Origin: Stachybotrys elegans
Taxonomy: Eukaryota > Ascomycota > Sordariomycetes > Hypocreales > Stachybotryaceae
Assembly: GCA_020746835.1 (NCBI GenBank)
Contig: JAGPNK010000005.1
Location: 682,001 to 746,000 of the forward strand
Direction of reading: 5' to 3'
DNA: 64,000 bases
Below the pieces are notes generated by a model. It worked only from the letters and a program-made list of their open reading frames with translations, did no database searches and had not been told where the DNA came from. Within the stretch, counting starts at the first letter, position 1. Every line of letters starts with the position of its first letter. The position numbers and the translations under genes are program-made. This document shows positions 1 to 11,132 of this stretch, one piece after another.

Positions 1-814
1 TAGAAAGCCATCTCTCACTGTGGCTTGGAAGACGGCAAGAAGGGGCAAAAGGCCCGGCCACAAAGGAGTGGCAGAAAGCAAAAGTAAAAGGTCAGAGCGA
101 ACTTCCCACCACCCATAGCTCTCCCCACTTACGTGGATTGGCTTTAGGCATTGAGATCTGCTCCTCTCCTGGTGTGATCTTCGCTTCAAAAGACCCTGAG
201 AAGATCACCTGCTGGTGCATCCGAGCTGCATTGGCTGTCTCAGCTTCCTTTGGGATGCCTGTACCCTCGACCAACTCATATGCCGAGCTATTACCAATAT
301 AGAGACATGTGGAATCCCCACGCGTCACCAAGCGGCCTGCCGTGATGTGACAGGTTGCCCTGTATCCACGGGGCTTTTAGGACGACGACCAATACAGAAT
401 GGCTCGATGCAGTCACAAGGCTACCCACCACAACAAAACGGTGATTTCGGCTGCCTCAAGAGCTGGATCCCACGTGGGATGCATTGCGGTAGAAGCTACA
501 GCAACCTCAGAACCGCGGGGAAGAATTTCTTTGACTAGAACCGTCCAAAACCTCCGGAGGCCAATCACTATTGCATCACCTCCGTTATTCCAAGGCAGCA
601 CCTCAACGCTGATCATGCTCTGACACTTCAAGTCCCTGACTATGATGACGACGCCAACGGGCAAAGCCTGTCCTCTGTTGCCGTTATGAGATCTTCTGGT
701 GGTCCGTCCCGCATTGCGATACGCTGGCAGGATGGGCAGCAGGGGTTGGGGCAGAAGCAAGCCTGAAGCGGTCTCAGGGGAGAAAGAGTGAGGCGAGAGT
801 GTGCTAGCAGTCAT
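1..814 (-). CDS. Possible partial spliced gene running off the left edge
   Basis: I do not recognise this protein. On the minus strand an ATG at 814 opens an uninterrupted reading frame to 413. A second open stretch (about 346 down to 134) can be joined to it through a donor-like GTGGGT near 421 and an acceptor CAG near 347. That second stretch ends in a good GTAAGT donor at about 134, so the gene would continue beyond position 1. The conceptual product has a Pro/Leu-rich N-terminus and then a mixed hydrophobic segment; there is no signal peptide, membrane helix or known motif. Codon use resembles neighbouring genes only weakly. It could be a chance open frame. The strongest support is the consensus donor placed exactly where the second frame would need it. 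Confidence 0.3.
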
Positions 815-2495
815 GGAAGACGCGGCGTGACGCTCGTGCTGGCGCGACTCTCATCACATTTCCGTCTTCTGTTCTTTACCGTACTGTACGCGTGTACAGT
901 CTCCGCTCGTTACGGAGTACTTGCTGGCAAGATGGCGATCAGGTCAAGAAGCAAAGAGCGACGATGAGGTCCAGGCGAGCGCGGCTACACCGGACAAGCA
1001 ATCGCCTACGCTACTCAAGCGCCATGTCGCCAACTCGGCTAGCCCTGCTCTGCTTTGCTCGGTAAGCAGAGTAGCTATCTCGTTCGATTTGCTCTGAACT
1101 CTGAGGTATGCACAAAACCACCGTCCCGGACTACATTTTTTCTTTCGGTGGCGCCGGGACGCCCACGGATTGTTCCTGGCCTTTGAGAAGAGACACACAG
1201 CGTCTCACGCGGGATTCACGTTCACTGGCATGGTGTCCGGTCGATGACTTCCAAGTCTGGCCTGGGGCCCTGCGCCAGGGCTACCCTCACTTGTGTCTGG
1301 GCCCAGAGGTTCGGTGCTAATTGAGGCATGGAAGCCAGACCATTCTGCTAGGGCATCTTTGTGAATCTTGGCCCGCCGCGCTCCTGCTTTCGCTGCTGGC
1401 CGATACTGCTGTTCAGCGGCTCGGATTCTGTGCAGTGCTATGGATTTCTCCCTGCTTTGGTCACCGCCGTAGACGGCTTTGCGACGCTTCGGATCTGTGC
1501 TCTCTCTGCCCTTGGCTGGCACGCGACTCTGTACCGAAAGCAGAAGGACAGCACACGTCATGGCATGGTCCAAGAACGGACAGATCAAATCAAGGGTTCA
1601 GTTCCCAGAGGTCGTGTCTGGTAATTACGGTGGCCCCTGGTCTAGGTGAGAGGGGACACTCGACTAAACAACGCCAATGGGTACCTCCCACGAACTCTGC
1701 ACAGTGTGGCGACTTTCTTCTGTGCACGTCACCAACGTGGCGTGTCGATTCCGCGGCAACAATGACAAGTCTGTACTCACCAGACCCAGCGGCAAGGGCA
1801 TGGGACGAGATGCTGCACGAGTTGCCGAAACAAATGTAAGATTTGCCTACGTTGTGATATTAGAAAGCCGACGGTGCGACCTCCGGCTGTTGGCCACCGA
1901 AACTCTGCAGCCACATCCCCAGCTGGCTAGGCCCCTTGTTCCCTGAACTGCGACCAACTCTTGACGCGCTAGCACGGCAATGGACGGCGACGGTCTACAA
2001 TTCGGAGACCGAGCGAGGCCAGTTCTTGGGCGGGACGTTGGATCATCGCCTAGCTCCATGCTCGAGTCCAGGTTCTTGGTGCGGACAGCCAACCGCTTCA
2101 GCATCGCGTGCATCGCGCATCGTTAGCTGCATGCTCGACAGCCAGCCGCCACGTCACATCCAACGTTTCGCCATTTGTGATGGCGCGCTTGCGTCGCTAC
2201 CTTTGAAAACATCACAGCGAATCCAGGTGACTAATTCCAGGCGTTGAGGCGTGCTCGGCTCCAATTGCCTCATCCAGTATTTATCGATTCGCGAAGACGG
2301 GCCCTTGAGATCCCCATGCCTGAGACGCATGCAGACAATGTTTGACCCAGATTATCCGTATTGAGCACTCCAGAACCCAGGAAAAGTACACTACACGCAA
2401 CACGGCCAAGAACCAGTCTATCCATTCCCTCCCAAACTCCATCATCTATTGGGGTATGTTTCAAGTAACCAGAGAATCCACGTCCGAAAAAGCCG
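815..2495. other. Gene-poor stretch left of ima1
   Basis: Several overlapping open frames up to 172 codons exist on both strands, but none shows a recognisable domain, convincing splice sites or coherent composition. I see no RNA gene or repeat. It would hold the upstream region of the doubtful left-edge gene and the 3' flank of ima1. Confidence 0.5.
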
Positions 2496-4688
2496 TCAAC
2501 CAGACCTTGCCGTGTTCCACACCTGATGTCCGAGCATCGTAGCCAAAACCCCAACTCCGTACATGCGCACATCAATCTCCCCCTTCCAACCCTCCCATCC
2601 AACCCAGCATATCGTGGCCAGCTCTGCTGCTGCCACGGCAGAGGCTGCATACGCTTCCAACCCTGGTGGGCTCCCATTCTGCCTCGTGTTGTGGCTCGTG
2701 TCTCCCGTGATCTGTATGGCAATGGTTCCCGAGAGTCCCATGATGGCTATCCTAGTTTCCGCGCTGTAAGGTACAGGCACGAAGCATACCAACAACCAAA
2801 GCATCAGCAGCACCGCCAGAGTGATGGCTCGCGCAGTCATAGGCGTGGGTGCCCCGGCTGCCGCCGTGGTCTTTTGCGGGCCTACCGCTGGCTCCTCATC
2901 CTCACGGATGCTAAAGCTCTGGCTCAGGAGGTCAGCTAAGGAGTTGGCCTCTTCGCTCCCTTGTTCAGGAGCAAAGAAACTTGGCTGTTTGAATGACACC
3001 ATGTCATCAGCCTGAGCTTCATGCCGCGTCTTCTGCCTCGGGGTGAAGAAGACATTCTCCTCCTTTGGCGGCTTCTCAACCACTGGCGGCGGCTTGGGCG
3101 GGTTCCGAAGCCGTTGCGCAGGGTTGGCTGGTGCTGGGGGGACCTTGGCCCAGAACGCGCCGCCTGTCCGCGGCTGCTCAACTCTGCTGCCAAAAGACGA
3201 GCCGGTGGCGGCTGACGCAGAGAAGCTGCTTAGCGCAGGAGGGTGAGCAGGCGTGGGTGACCAGTCCATCTCGTCCGAATAGGAAAATGACTGTGCTGCC
3301 GCCATGGAGTTGCCCAGGTTCATAGAGCCAAGCTGAGCTTGTCGATTCAGCCCAGTATTGGGAGGTGCAGGACGAGGTTGCGTTGGTGAGGCAAAACTGT
3401 GCTTGCCACGAACAGCTGTCGGGCTCTGGGTCACTGAAGGGCGAGTTCCCAAGCCATTCAACTGATCCAAGAGTGAGTCGGCATCATCTGTTCCGGGCCT
3501 CGTCATCGACTTGGATTGTTTGGGTGATACCGATGTCTCATTCTGCGCGAACAACGGCGTCGTATCGACCTTGATAGACCTTCCAGCAATCACATATATC
3601 TAGACATGGGTTAGACACTGGAGGATGAGGGTAAGTAAGTGGAGGGTGCTCACCAGAGTCATCAGACCGGCCATGAGGGCGTGTGCCCCCAACATGCTAT
3701 TAGCAGACTGCCCTTCCGTCTTTGTGCCCATCGCTACGCGGAACACTAGACGGAAGAAGACGATGAGACCCTGAAAGGAGTACCACTGCGTCAGGCCAAG
3801 GAGATGCCGGGTGAAGCCGCGGTTCACCTGCACGAAATGAGGATTCCACCATATGGACAACACAGCAGCTGTGACGCTCCATTGTATCGCCGCATCTGCA
3901 GAGGGCATATATCCCAGCGACTTCTGTAACATTTCCAGTGACTTCGTAGACTGCTCCTCATTGTCTGGGTCACGCATGCCGTCCGGGCTGTCTGGGCCGT
4001 CCTCTAGCAATCCCACCACAGAGATGAAGTGCCACAGCATCTGCAGTCCTAGGCCGGTCCACCACAGCCAGCACCCAACACGGCTGGCCCAGTCCATCAA
4101 GGTGACTCGCCGCGTGGGTTTCCTCCCGCGCGTACGCTCCACCATTCGCCTGAGATGATCCGTCTTGGCCATGTAACCGGCCTTGCGGATGCGGCCGTCG
4201 ACCTTGGCCGCGCACATCTCGCAGACCTGCGGGTACCGCGCCTCGAGGCTCTTGCGGTAGCGGTAGTAGTTCTTCTCGAGCTCCGGGTAGTCGGGGTGCG
4301 AGGGGTCGTCGGGCAGGTACTGTGCCAGGGAGGCGGCAAACAGGCGCTGGTTCTTGAGGCACGTCGCGCAGAAGATGTCGTCGGTGGGCTCCGGGTCGGC
4401 CGAGGACGGGACGGCGGCGGATGCGTATCGTGGAATGGGAGCGTCCTCGCGCTCGCTGGCGACGGGGGGGTCTGTGATTTCACCATTCTGCGAGGGGGGG
4501 CGGTGGTTTAGTATGCCGTGATGATGCTCTCTGGCCGTTGGTTAGGAGAAGGAACATACCTCATCGAGATAGTTTACGGCATCGCAGCTGCGGCAGAGAA
4601 ACTCGCGCGTAGCACCATTATACTTGATCTGCGATCGCTGGCCGCAGTAGAAGCACGTCAGGAAGCCTGAGCTCCGGAGCCATGCCAT
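2496..4688 (-). CDS. ima1: Ima1/Samp1-type inner nuclear membrane protein
   Basis: Three exons (4560-4688, 3654-4487, 2496-3599) give 688 residues. The introns are 4488-4559 and 3600-3653; both use GT..AG and keep frame. The N-terminus carries CxxC pairs (C12/C15, C32/C35, C83/C86 and a later VCEMC), the cysteine pattern of the Ima1 N-terminal domain. About four hydrophobic segments follow in exon 2. A long Ser/Pro-rich nucleoplasmic-type loop comes next (residues roughly 330-560), then four more hydrophobic segments at the C-terminus. Family members (S. pombe Ima1, human Samp1/NET5) sit in the inner nuclear membrane and link heterochromatin and the cytoskeleton to the envelope. The start is the first ATG, directly before the CxxC domain. 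The gene is divergent from dsc3, with 540 bp between the two start codons. Confidence 0.9.
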
Positions 4689-5228
4689 GGCTTAACAGAG
4701 GGAGGGTGCAACCATACGGAGCCGGAGGGTTTGTCGAGGACGAGTAGTTCGAGGGAGGAAGGCCTTGTGCAGCTCCGATCTTGCAAGGTGGCCGTGGGTT
4801 GGGCGATGCAGCGCAAAAGGCGATCCTTTTTCGGAGATCCCCAGTCTCTCGCGCTCTGTCTTTCTCTCTCTCTCTCTCATCCAGTCGGAGGTGTTGATGG
4901 AATGGGGATGGAAATTTCGCTTCCTGGGGTACCCTGTAGTTCTGGGCGGGAGAAGGTCAGGGGTGGAGACTGGACGTTTTTGGCGCCAGGGGTTTTAAGA
5001 CGTCAGTTGAGTTGGCGGAAGCTTCTACCAGCTGGAGCCTGTATCCAGTATTCAACCTCGTACCACCACTTACAGCTCTAAAGCATTCTTTGTTATCCAG
5101 CAGCAACGCACACGCATAGCAAGGGGAAGCACGAAGTAATATCTACCAGTAGCCGACGTCTGCATCAACAACCATTGCGCGCCCGCTAAGGTCAAAATGT
5201 CCTCGGCCGCCGAAGCATCATCTTCAGC
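4689..5228. promoter_or_regulatory. Divergent promoter region ima1/dsc3
   Basis: 540 bp separate two outward-facing start codons, so regulatory DNA of both genes must lie here. A CT-repeat tract (about 4858-4880) and the dsc3 uORF (5197-5232) are the only distinct elements seen. Confidence 0.55.
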
Positions 5229-5232
5229 ATGA
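5197..5232 (+). promoter_or_regulatory. 11-codon uORF overlapping the dsc3 start (ATGA)
   Basis: An ATG at 5197 in strong context (AAAATG) opens 11 codons and ends at TGA 5230-5232. This stop overlaps the dsc3 ATG at 5229-5231 as ATGA. The two frames differ by two, so the upstream ATG cannot extend Dsc3. Such an overlap is compatible with termination-reinitiation or leaky scanning. Whether the mRNA includes position 5197 is not visible from the sequence. Confidence 0.55.
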
Positions 5233-6131
5233 CCGTCACCACGCAGTCCGCGGCACCGGCGCCGCCGCCCTTCACGCCTCCTCTGCTCCTCACCATCCGC
5301 TTCTCCACGTCGCTTCCCGATATCGAGCTCGACATCACCGCCCCGCGCTCCACCACCGTCCTCTCCCTCAAGCACCTGCTGCGCAACCGCCTCGGCACGC
5401 GCTCCCGCCTGCGCCTCATCCACCACGGTCGCCTGCTCGCCGACTCGGCCGCCCTCAGTGCCGCCCTCAAATCTCCTCCTCCGCCGCCGCCGTCTTCCGA
5501 TGCCCGCGATGGCAGCAATCCTACCCCTACTGATCCCAAGGGCAAGGCTGTCGCGGGCGTGGAGCCTGTCCGCAGAATCTATGTGAACTGCCACATTGGC
5601 GATGAGTTGACGGACGAGGAGCTTGCTGCTGAGCGCGAGGCTGCCGATAAGCCCCCCGAGGATGACGGCTCGGCCGACGGCGCTGGCACCACTACGCAGC
5701 CTCCTACCACCACGCGTCCACGCCCTCGCGGCTTCGACCGTCTGACCGGCTTCTCCGCCTCCGAGATATCTACCCTGCGCACCCAATTCGCCGTCATCCA
5801 CCGCGACAGACTCGCTCAGGATGGCGTCCTCCCCTCCCCCGATACCATGCGCCGCTTCGAGGACGCATGGATCGATAACAATGCTAATGGCATCCCCATC
5901 GGTGACGGCACCGGTCAGACGGCAGGGCTCGAAGATGACATCACCAACATGGCTCACATCTTGGACATTCTGATCCGGGCCATGATGATCGGCTTCTTCT
6001 TCCCGCTAGGCAGCTTAACGTGGCTGCTGCGCCAGGGTATCTGGAGCGAGAGGTGGCAGATCTTTGTAGGCTCCGGCGTTGTCTTCAGCATCACCATCGG
6101 TGTTGTGATGAGTGTGTCGACCGATCGATAG
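5229..6131 (+). CDS. dsc3: DSC E3 ubiquitin ligase complex subunit 3
   Basis: A single exon of 300 residues. A ubiquitin-like region at about residues 20-85 (strand, then the RLRLIHHGRLL core) is followed by a Pro-rich linker and a conserved segment with RRIYVNCHIGDELTDEEL. This is the DUF2407 architecture of Dsc3. Two C-terminal transmembrane helices lie at about 247-267 and 276-296. In fission yeast and Aspergillus the Dsc complex is a Golgi/endosomal membrane E3 ligase that acts in cleavage of the SREBP homologue (hypoxia and sterol response) and in membrane-protein quality control. The fungal family has the same length and two-helix tail. Translation may be modulated by the overlapping uORF. 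The gene converges on mtr4. Confidence 0.92.
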   Translation: MTVTTQSAAPAPPPFTPPLLLTIRFSTSLPDIELDITAPRSTTVLSLKHLLRNRLGTRSRLRLIHHGRLLADSAALSAALKSPPPPPPSSDARDGSNPTPTDPKGKAVAGVEPVRRIYVNCHIGDELTDEELAAEREAADKPPEDDGSADGAGTTTQPPTTTRPRPRGFDRLTGFSASEISTLRTQFAVIHRDRLAQDGVLPSPDTMRRFEDAWIDNNANGIPIGDGTGQTAGLEDDITNMAHILDILIRAMMIGFFFPLGSLTWLLRQGIWSERWQIFVGSGVVFSITIGVVMSVSTDR

Positions 6132-6604
6132 TGGAGTCTTGCGATACTGACACAAGAGGCCAACATTCCCATACTAATTTTTTACCCCATCTGTGGTTTT
6201 TTAAGCATTCGATTCGTGTTAGGAATCGTGGGCTGGTTACCGATTTGAACGGGAACATGGCAAGGCAAAGCGAAGTCGCATCAGTGTCGAGATTATGTTT
6301 ATTAGATCAAGCGTTGGCGTTGCGGGCTTATTAGAAATATACCATGATTGAGCAATGCACCAGTTGTGAAATGTTTTCCTTTCGAGCAATCTATGTACAG
6401 AGATTCCCTAGACAAAGGTAGGCGGCTCAGATAGCCAGTCTACAAAATACCCTAAAACTCCTCGGCCGCAACATACAAGGCGGATGCAAAAGATAGGACA
6501 TGTGATGGGTTTCTTCCCTTTTCCTCCAAACGCCCAACGTTCTGATTGCCATGGGATGGGTTCCTCCAGACAAATGACACTGGTTGAATGCACCTCCCAC
6601 ATCA
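6132..6604. other. Convergent 3' intergenic, dsc3/mtr4
   Basis: 473 bp between two converging stop codons. It should hold both 3' UTRs and poly(A) sites. No other gene or structured element was seen. Confidence 0.5.
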
Positions 6605-9600
6605 TTACAGATACAAACTCTGGGCGGCCACAATGTCTCTGCGGATCTTCTGTAAACTCTCATCGAACTTCTTCATCAGATCGTCGTTGCCCATGACCTT
6701 GGCGGCCTGTGCCATCTGGCGGAGGAGTTCCTCGAGTCGCCTGAAGAGACGGATCAAGGAACCTTCGTACACATTGGTCATTTTGCTAAGGAACTTGAGT
6801 TAGCCGGTGTATGAATCCAGTTGGGTCGCAGCGGTGGTTTCTTACCAGATCTGGACGAATGGCGCACCCTGTGCCCATGAGTAAACAGTCTCCATGAGCT
6901 GCCACTTCAAGCTGGCCACATAATCTTCCTCGTTGACGTCAAGCTTGCACTCCCTGCTGACCTTGGCAATGATGCGCGCCTTGGCCTGGATCTCGCGGTA
7001 TGGCTTCTGAAGATCCTCCTTGAGCGACTGCGCCTCAACCTTTTCGTCGAAAATGAAGCAACTTAGGATAGCGGCGCAGCTCTCCGGAGTAAGCTCGTTG
7101 AAGAAGCGATCGAACAGAAGTTCAGAGAGTAGCAGCTCGTGGCCCTCGGTGGATGAGATCTCACAAGCAACACGAGCCTTGAGCTGAACAACCTCGGCGT
7201 CGTTGATAAAGCCAAGGCGACGCAGCACCCGCTTTCTCGACTTGAGCTCATCCATCTGTGCGATGCTGTGTGCCTTTGCTATCGAGCGTTTTGTCTCCTT
7301 GACCTTCTCGGTGAGTTGGACCTTCTCGTGGTACTTCTCCCATAGAGACGGGAGCAGCGTCGACATATGGAGTGGGTTGGCGAGCAGTCTCGACTCCAGA
7401 ACCTCAATCTTGCGTAGCAGCTGCTTAAACGAGTCATCGGTGATTTCCATGTTCTCGAGAGGATCGAGAATAGGGATACCGTCGGGGAAGCGTCGACGGA
7501 CTTCGCTCAGAGACTTTCGCATTTGGTCCTTGTCCTGGTCGCTCTTGAGACCCTCCTTGGGCATGAAAAGGCGGATCTGGCTGATCGCCTTGATGCAGGT
7601 GAGCAAGCATGGCACGACGGCGTGCACGACTTCGTTTTCGTCGGTGGGTGGCTTGACACCAGCAGGCATGTCCGAGGTGGGCTGGCCAGGGATGAAGTTT
7701 GAGCCAGAGGTGGCAATCGGGAGCAGGACTTCGATAATGAACGACTCCTGCGGAGGGAACTCTGGCTCGCCGAGCTTCGAGCTCTTGCGCGGATACTGGT
7801 TTACAATTACTCCCCAGCCAAAGTCAAGGCCTCCAGTAACGGTTTCGGAGTACTTGGGGTCATAGATCTGAACAAGTCGGCCGGGTTGCAAGAAATCGAG
7901 ACAATAATTAGGTAGCTGGATGACGGATCGCATGTCCTTGGTATAGGAGTTGAGCTGCTGTCGGATCTGGTAGTAGTCCTTGATAGTCGACTCGTCGGGA
8001 ATTGATAGGGCATCCCGCTCCTGCTGTAGAGACATGAGATTCTTCTCCAAGTTGGGCACACTGGCCGCGTTTTGGAACTGGTGGAAGCACCTCTCGAGCA
8101 TGAACTCTGGCGAGATGGCTTCGATTCGGAGCAGGTTGAGAATCATATTGTATCCCAGGTAGAAAGCAGAGTTGAGGCGATCCTGGTGGCCAGTGACAAT
8201 CTGCTTGGCGGTGTCGGGTTCGAGCTTGTCATCAATCATCATGATAACGATACCTCTGGCATCGAGACCACGTCGTCCAGCACGACCAGCCATCTGAATG
8301 TATTCCGATGACGTGAGTGGTCGCACGTTGACACCGTCCCATTTCGTCACTTGGGTGAAGACAACCGTCTTGGCAGGCATGTTGAGACCGATGGAGAAAG
8401 TTTCTGTTGCAAAGAGAACCTTGATGAGCGATTCCTGGAACAGAATCTCGATGGTCTCCTTGAGAATGGGCAGCAGACCCGAGTGATGGACTCCCACGCC
8501 TCGCTCCAACAAGGGGAGCAGGTTGATGATCTGGGGAAGCTCGCGATCCTGCTCGGACAAGCTCTCAATAGCGTTGGAGAAGACTCTCTTGACCATGGCT
8601 TTTTCGGAGTCATCGTTTAGACTCAGATGAGAGATGCTGAGCGCCATGTTCTCACACTCGCGCTTGCTAAAATTGAAAACAATGACGGGGTTGAACTTCT
8701 TCTTGATAGTCATGCGGATGATCTTGGCCATATCCGAGCTCTCATTGGCGCCGCCCTTGTTGATCTTCTTGTTCTTTCCTCTCCCTTTCATTGCGGCGTG
8801 GGGGTCTGCCGAGTCTGCGCCCTTCTTCTTCTCAACCTCGGCCATGACAGCATTGAAGTTGGCTTCGTTGAAGTTGCCCTTCTCGTCCACAACGATGCTC
8901 GCCCCGGATCCGCCAGCGGGGAAGAAATAGTTTTGAAGAGGCGTAGGTCGGAAATCAGTGTAAACGACGTGGCATGCCTGATGATGGATCTTTGCGATCC
9001 ATTCGGCGAACTGGAAAGCGTTGGGAATTGTGGCTGACAGGAAGACGTATCGAACCTTGTCCGGAAGCATGATGATGGTTTCCTCCCAGACAACACCACG
9101 AGTCTTGTCTCGCATGTAGTGAATCTCGTCAAAGACGACCCAGGCCACTTCTCGCATAATCTCGGAACCGCGATACAGCATGGAGCGCAGAATCTCGGTC
9201 GTCATGACCAGACAACTGGCTGTGGGGTTGATGGTGACATCACCCGTCATCAAGCCCACGTCGCCAAAGAGCGCCTCGAAATCTCGGTATTTTTGGTTGC
9301 TCAGGGCCTTGATGGGACTCGTGTAGATGACTCGCTGGTTGCGCTTCAAGCACTGCGCGATGGCATATTCGGCGACGACCGTCTTACCAGCACTGGTATG
9401 GGCAGAGACCAGCACACTCTCATCGCGCTCAATCGAAGCGACAGAGAGACTCTGGAAGGGATCGAGCTTGAAGTTCCAGGTTCTCGCGGGCTCCTCGGGC
9501 GGCTTGTGTTCGGAGAGGGGAACGTATTCGTAGTCCAGATCCGGCGGCAGGGCGACCTGATGCTGAATGTTGTGCGAGAGGACAAAGGATGCGTCCTGTG

Positions 9601-9943
9601 GAGCGAGCGTGGCCGCAGCCGCGACTTCTCTCGACTCGGCAGTCTGGAAGGAATCGGTGATGACTGGCCGAGCGCTATCCTCCTTCTTCCGCCTCTTCTT
9701 GTCCTGTTGGCTGGGGGTATCTGATTCTTCCTCTTGCGACTCTTCATCTTTTGATGCCTCCTCAGGCGCCTCGGTCATGCCCACGTCCGTATCGCCACCA
9801 TCGTTGTTTCCAACGCCATTCGCCTCGTCGACCTTTCTCTTCTTGCCGTGATCGGCGCTGCGCCTGGTAGCAGGGGCCTGCTCGTCTTCGCTGGCACTCT
9901 GAGGGTCATCCTTACCCTCGAACACGTCAAACATTTCATCCAT
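6605..9943 (-). CDS. mtr4: ATP-dependent RNA helicase Mtr4 (Dob1), exosome cofactor
   Basis: Exons 6846-9943 and 6605-6785 give 1092 residues; the 60-nt intron splits a Cys codon and keeps frame. After an acidic, lysine-rich N-terminus come helicase domain 1, with SAHTSAGKT (about residue 185), the DEIH box (DEIHYMRD, about 275) and LSATIPN, then domain 2 with QMAGRAGRRG. An arch/KOW insertion and a C-terminal DSHCT domain follow, ending in the conserved RRDIVAAQSLYL. Mtr4 unwinds RNA for the nuclear exosome, as the TRAMP helicase and in 5.8S rRNA maturation. The length matches yeast Mtr4 (about 1070). The ATG at 9943 (MDEMF) is used; three codons further upstream read TTG and are not a start. 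Divergent from cox8. Confidence 0.97.
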
Positions 9944-10530
9944 GGTGGGCAAAGTTTGAAGCGACCTAGGACCTCAATTGGTATGTCGCAGGTAGCGCGT
10001 CAAAGAAACCGGCCGAGCGAAATTCGGTGGCCAGGGATAGCCAGGAATATCAAGAATGCAGAGCACTTTCGGTCTGTGATACGTCCGCGCTGCCGGGGCC
10101 CGGGAAGCGGTATTCGGGCGAGGTCAGAAATAGGCTGCGACAAGAGCGGTTGAGTCCAGGCTTGCATCGACGATCGCTGGTTCTGTTGCTGCAGCTCTTG
10201 CAAGGTGGGCTGCCGTGGCTTGCCAGCCGGCAGAAAAAAAAATTACAGTGGGTTGCCAGCTTTTGGGCCAAAGGCGGTGAGTCTCTGCCGTCAGCGTCAA
10301 TTGGGGACTTGAAGGGGCCCTGGTCGGCGTCATTCGATGCTGCACGTGACCAGTTGCGCCAAGACTCACTCCTCGACCTCAGGCCATTTCAGATTCGTTC
10401 TCCGACGTCGTGATCCCAATAACCGCAAGCTCCCGTACCTCTCCAACACAACCCCCAGCAGACTCAATCAAGGTACGCGCGCAACTCCCCAGCTTGCGAG
10501 AGCTGCGATTGGGCTAATTGGCTACTCCAG
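9944..10530. promoter_or_regulatory. Divergent promoter region mtr4/cox8
   Basis: 587 bp between two outward-facing starts. The right end contains a probable cox8 5'-UTR intron (10473-10530). No TATA element is obvious. Confidence 0.5.
10473..10530 (+). other. 5'-UTR intron of cox8 ending at the start codon
   Basis: Donor CAAG|GTACGC at 10473, branch-like GGGCTAAT, and acceptor CTCCAG at 10525-10530 directly before the cox8 ATG (10531). The length is 58 nt, like the coding introns nearby. If the intron is real, the spliced leader joins straight to the initiation codon. Confidence 0.6.
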
Positions 10531-10828
10531 ATGCTGTCCCGCGCCGCCGCCCGCACCACGACCCAGCTGGTCTCCCGCCGAGGCTTCCACTCGACGAGTG
10601 CTCGCATGTCCTCGCCCTACCACTACCCCGAGGGCCCCTACAGCAACCTGCCTTTCAACCCTCGCTCCAAGTTCTTCGGCGCCTACTTCTTCGCCTTCGT
10701 CTTCACCGGCTTCTTTGCCCCCTTCGGCATTGCTGGTGCGTGTTTTATCCGATCCTTTGCCTCCGCGACGTTGCTCCGAGACTGACTCGTCACCTGTAGC
10801 CTGGCAGACCTTCAAGCCCAAGAAATAA
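10531..10828 (+). CDS. cox8: Cytochrome c oxidase subunit VIIc-like (Cox8)
   Basis: Exons 10531-10735 and 10800-10828 encode 77 residues; the 64-nt intron splits an Ala codon. The first ~25 residues form a basic, Ser/Arg-rich mitochondrial presequence (MLSRAAARTTTQLVSRRGFH, ending near STSARM). The mature part has the PYHYPEGPYSNLPFNP motif, then one transmembrane helix (about 50-68) and a short basic tail, QTFKPKK. This is the layout of yeast Cox8 and mammalian COX7C, a one-helix nuclear-encoded subunit of complex IV in the inner membrane. Two small exons and a probable leader intron make it easy to miss in automatic annotation. Confidence 0.93.
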
Positions 10829-11132
10829 GCGATTGCTTTTCTTGGCCCTTTTCCCTTGATGGAAATAGCGGGAGGAATGGTTGGTGTACCAGCTTGTACG
10901 TAACGTGGATAGAATTCAGAGGGGTCACCCAGCCTTAGCTGTAACCAACAAGATTTCGTTTGTCTAGTTCTATTCGCGGTGTGTATCTGAAGCCTTCTAA
11001 TCCGCAATCGATGACTCGTCGAGAGCTATGCAAGCACCATCGTATCTATAACCTACCCGGTCCCGCCCGTTTCTATTCATTAACTCACTATTATACATGC
11101 GTTTATATGTCATCTTACATTTTTGTACACTA
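10829..11132. other. Convergent 3' intergenic, cox8/PPR gene
   Basis: 304 bp between converging stops. It is AT-richer than the surroundings and should contain both polyadenylation regions. Nothing else was seen. Confidence 0.5.

Noticed and set aside
815..2495. Open frames up to 172 codons on both strands between 1 and 2.5 kb
   Set aside because: No domain, no coherent splice structure, and frames overlap on both strands as expected for GC-rich non-coding DNA.
9944..9952. Three-codon N-terminal extension of Mtr4
   Set aside because: The upstream codon is TTG; the first ATG is at 9943.
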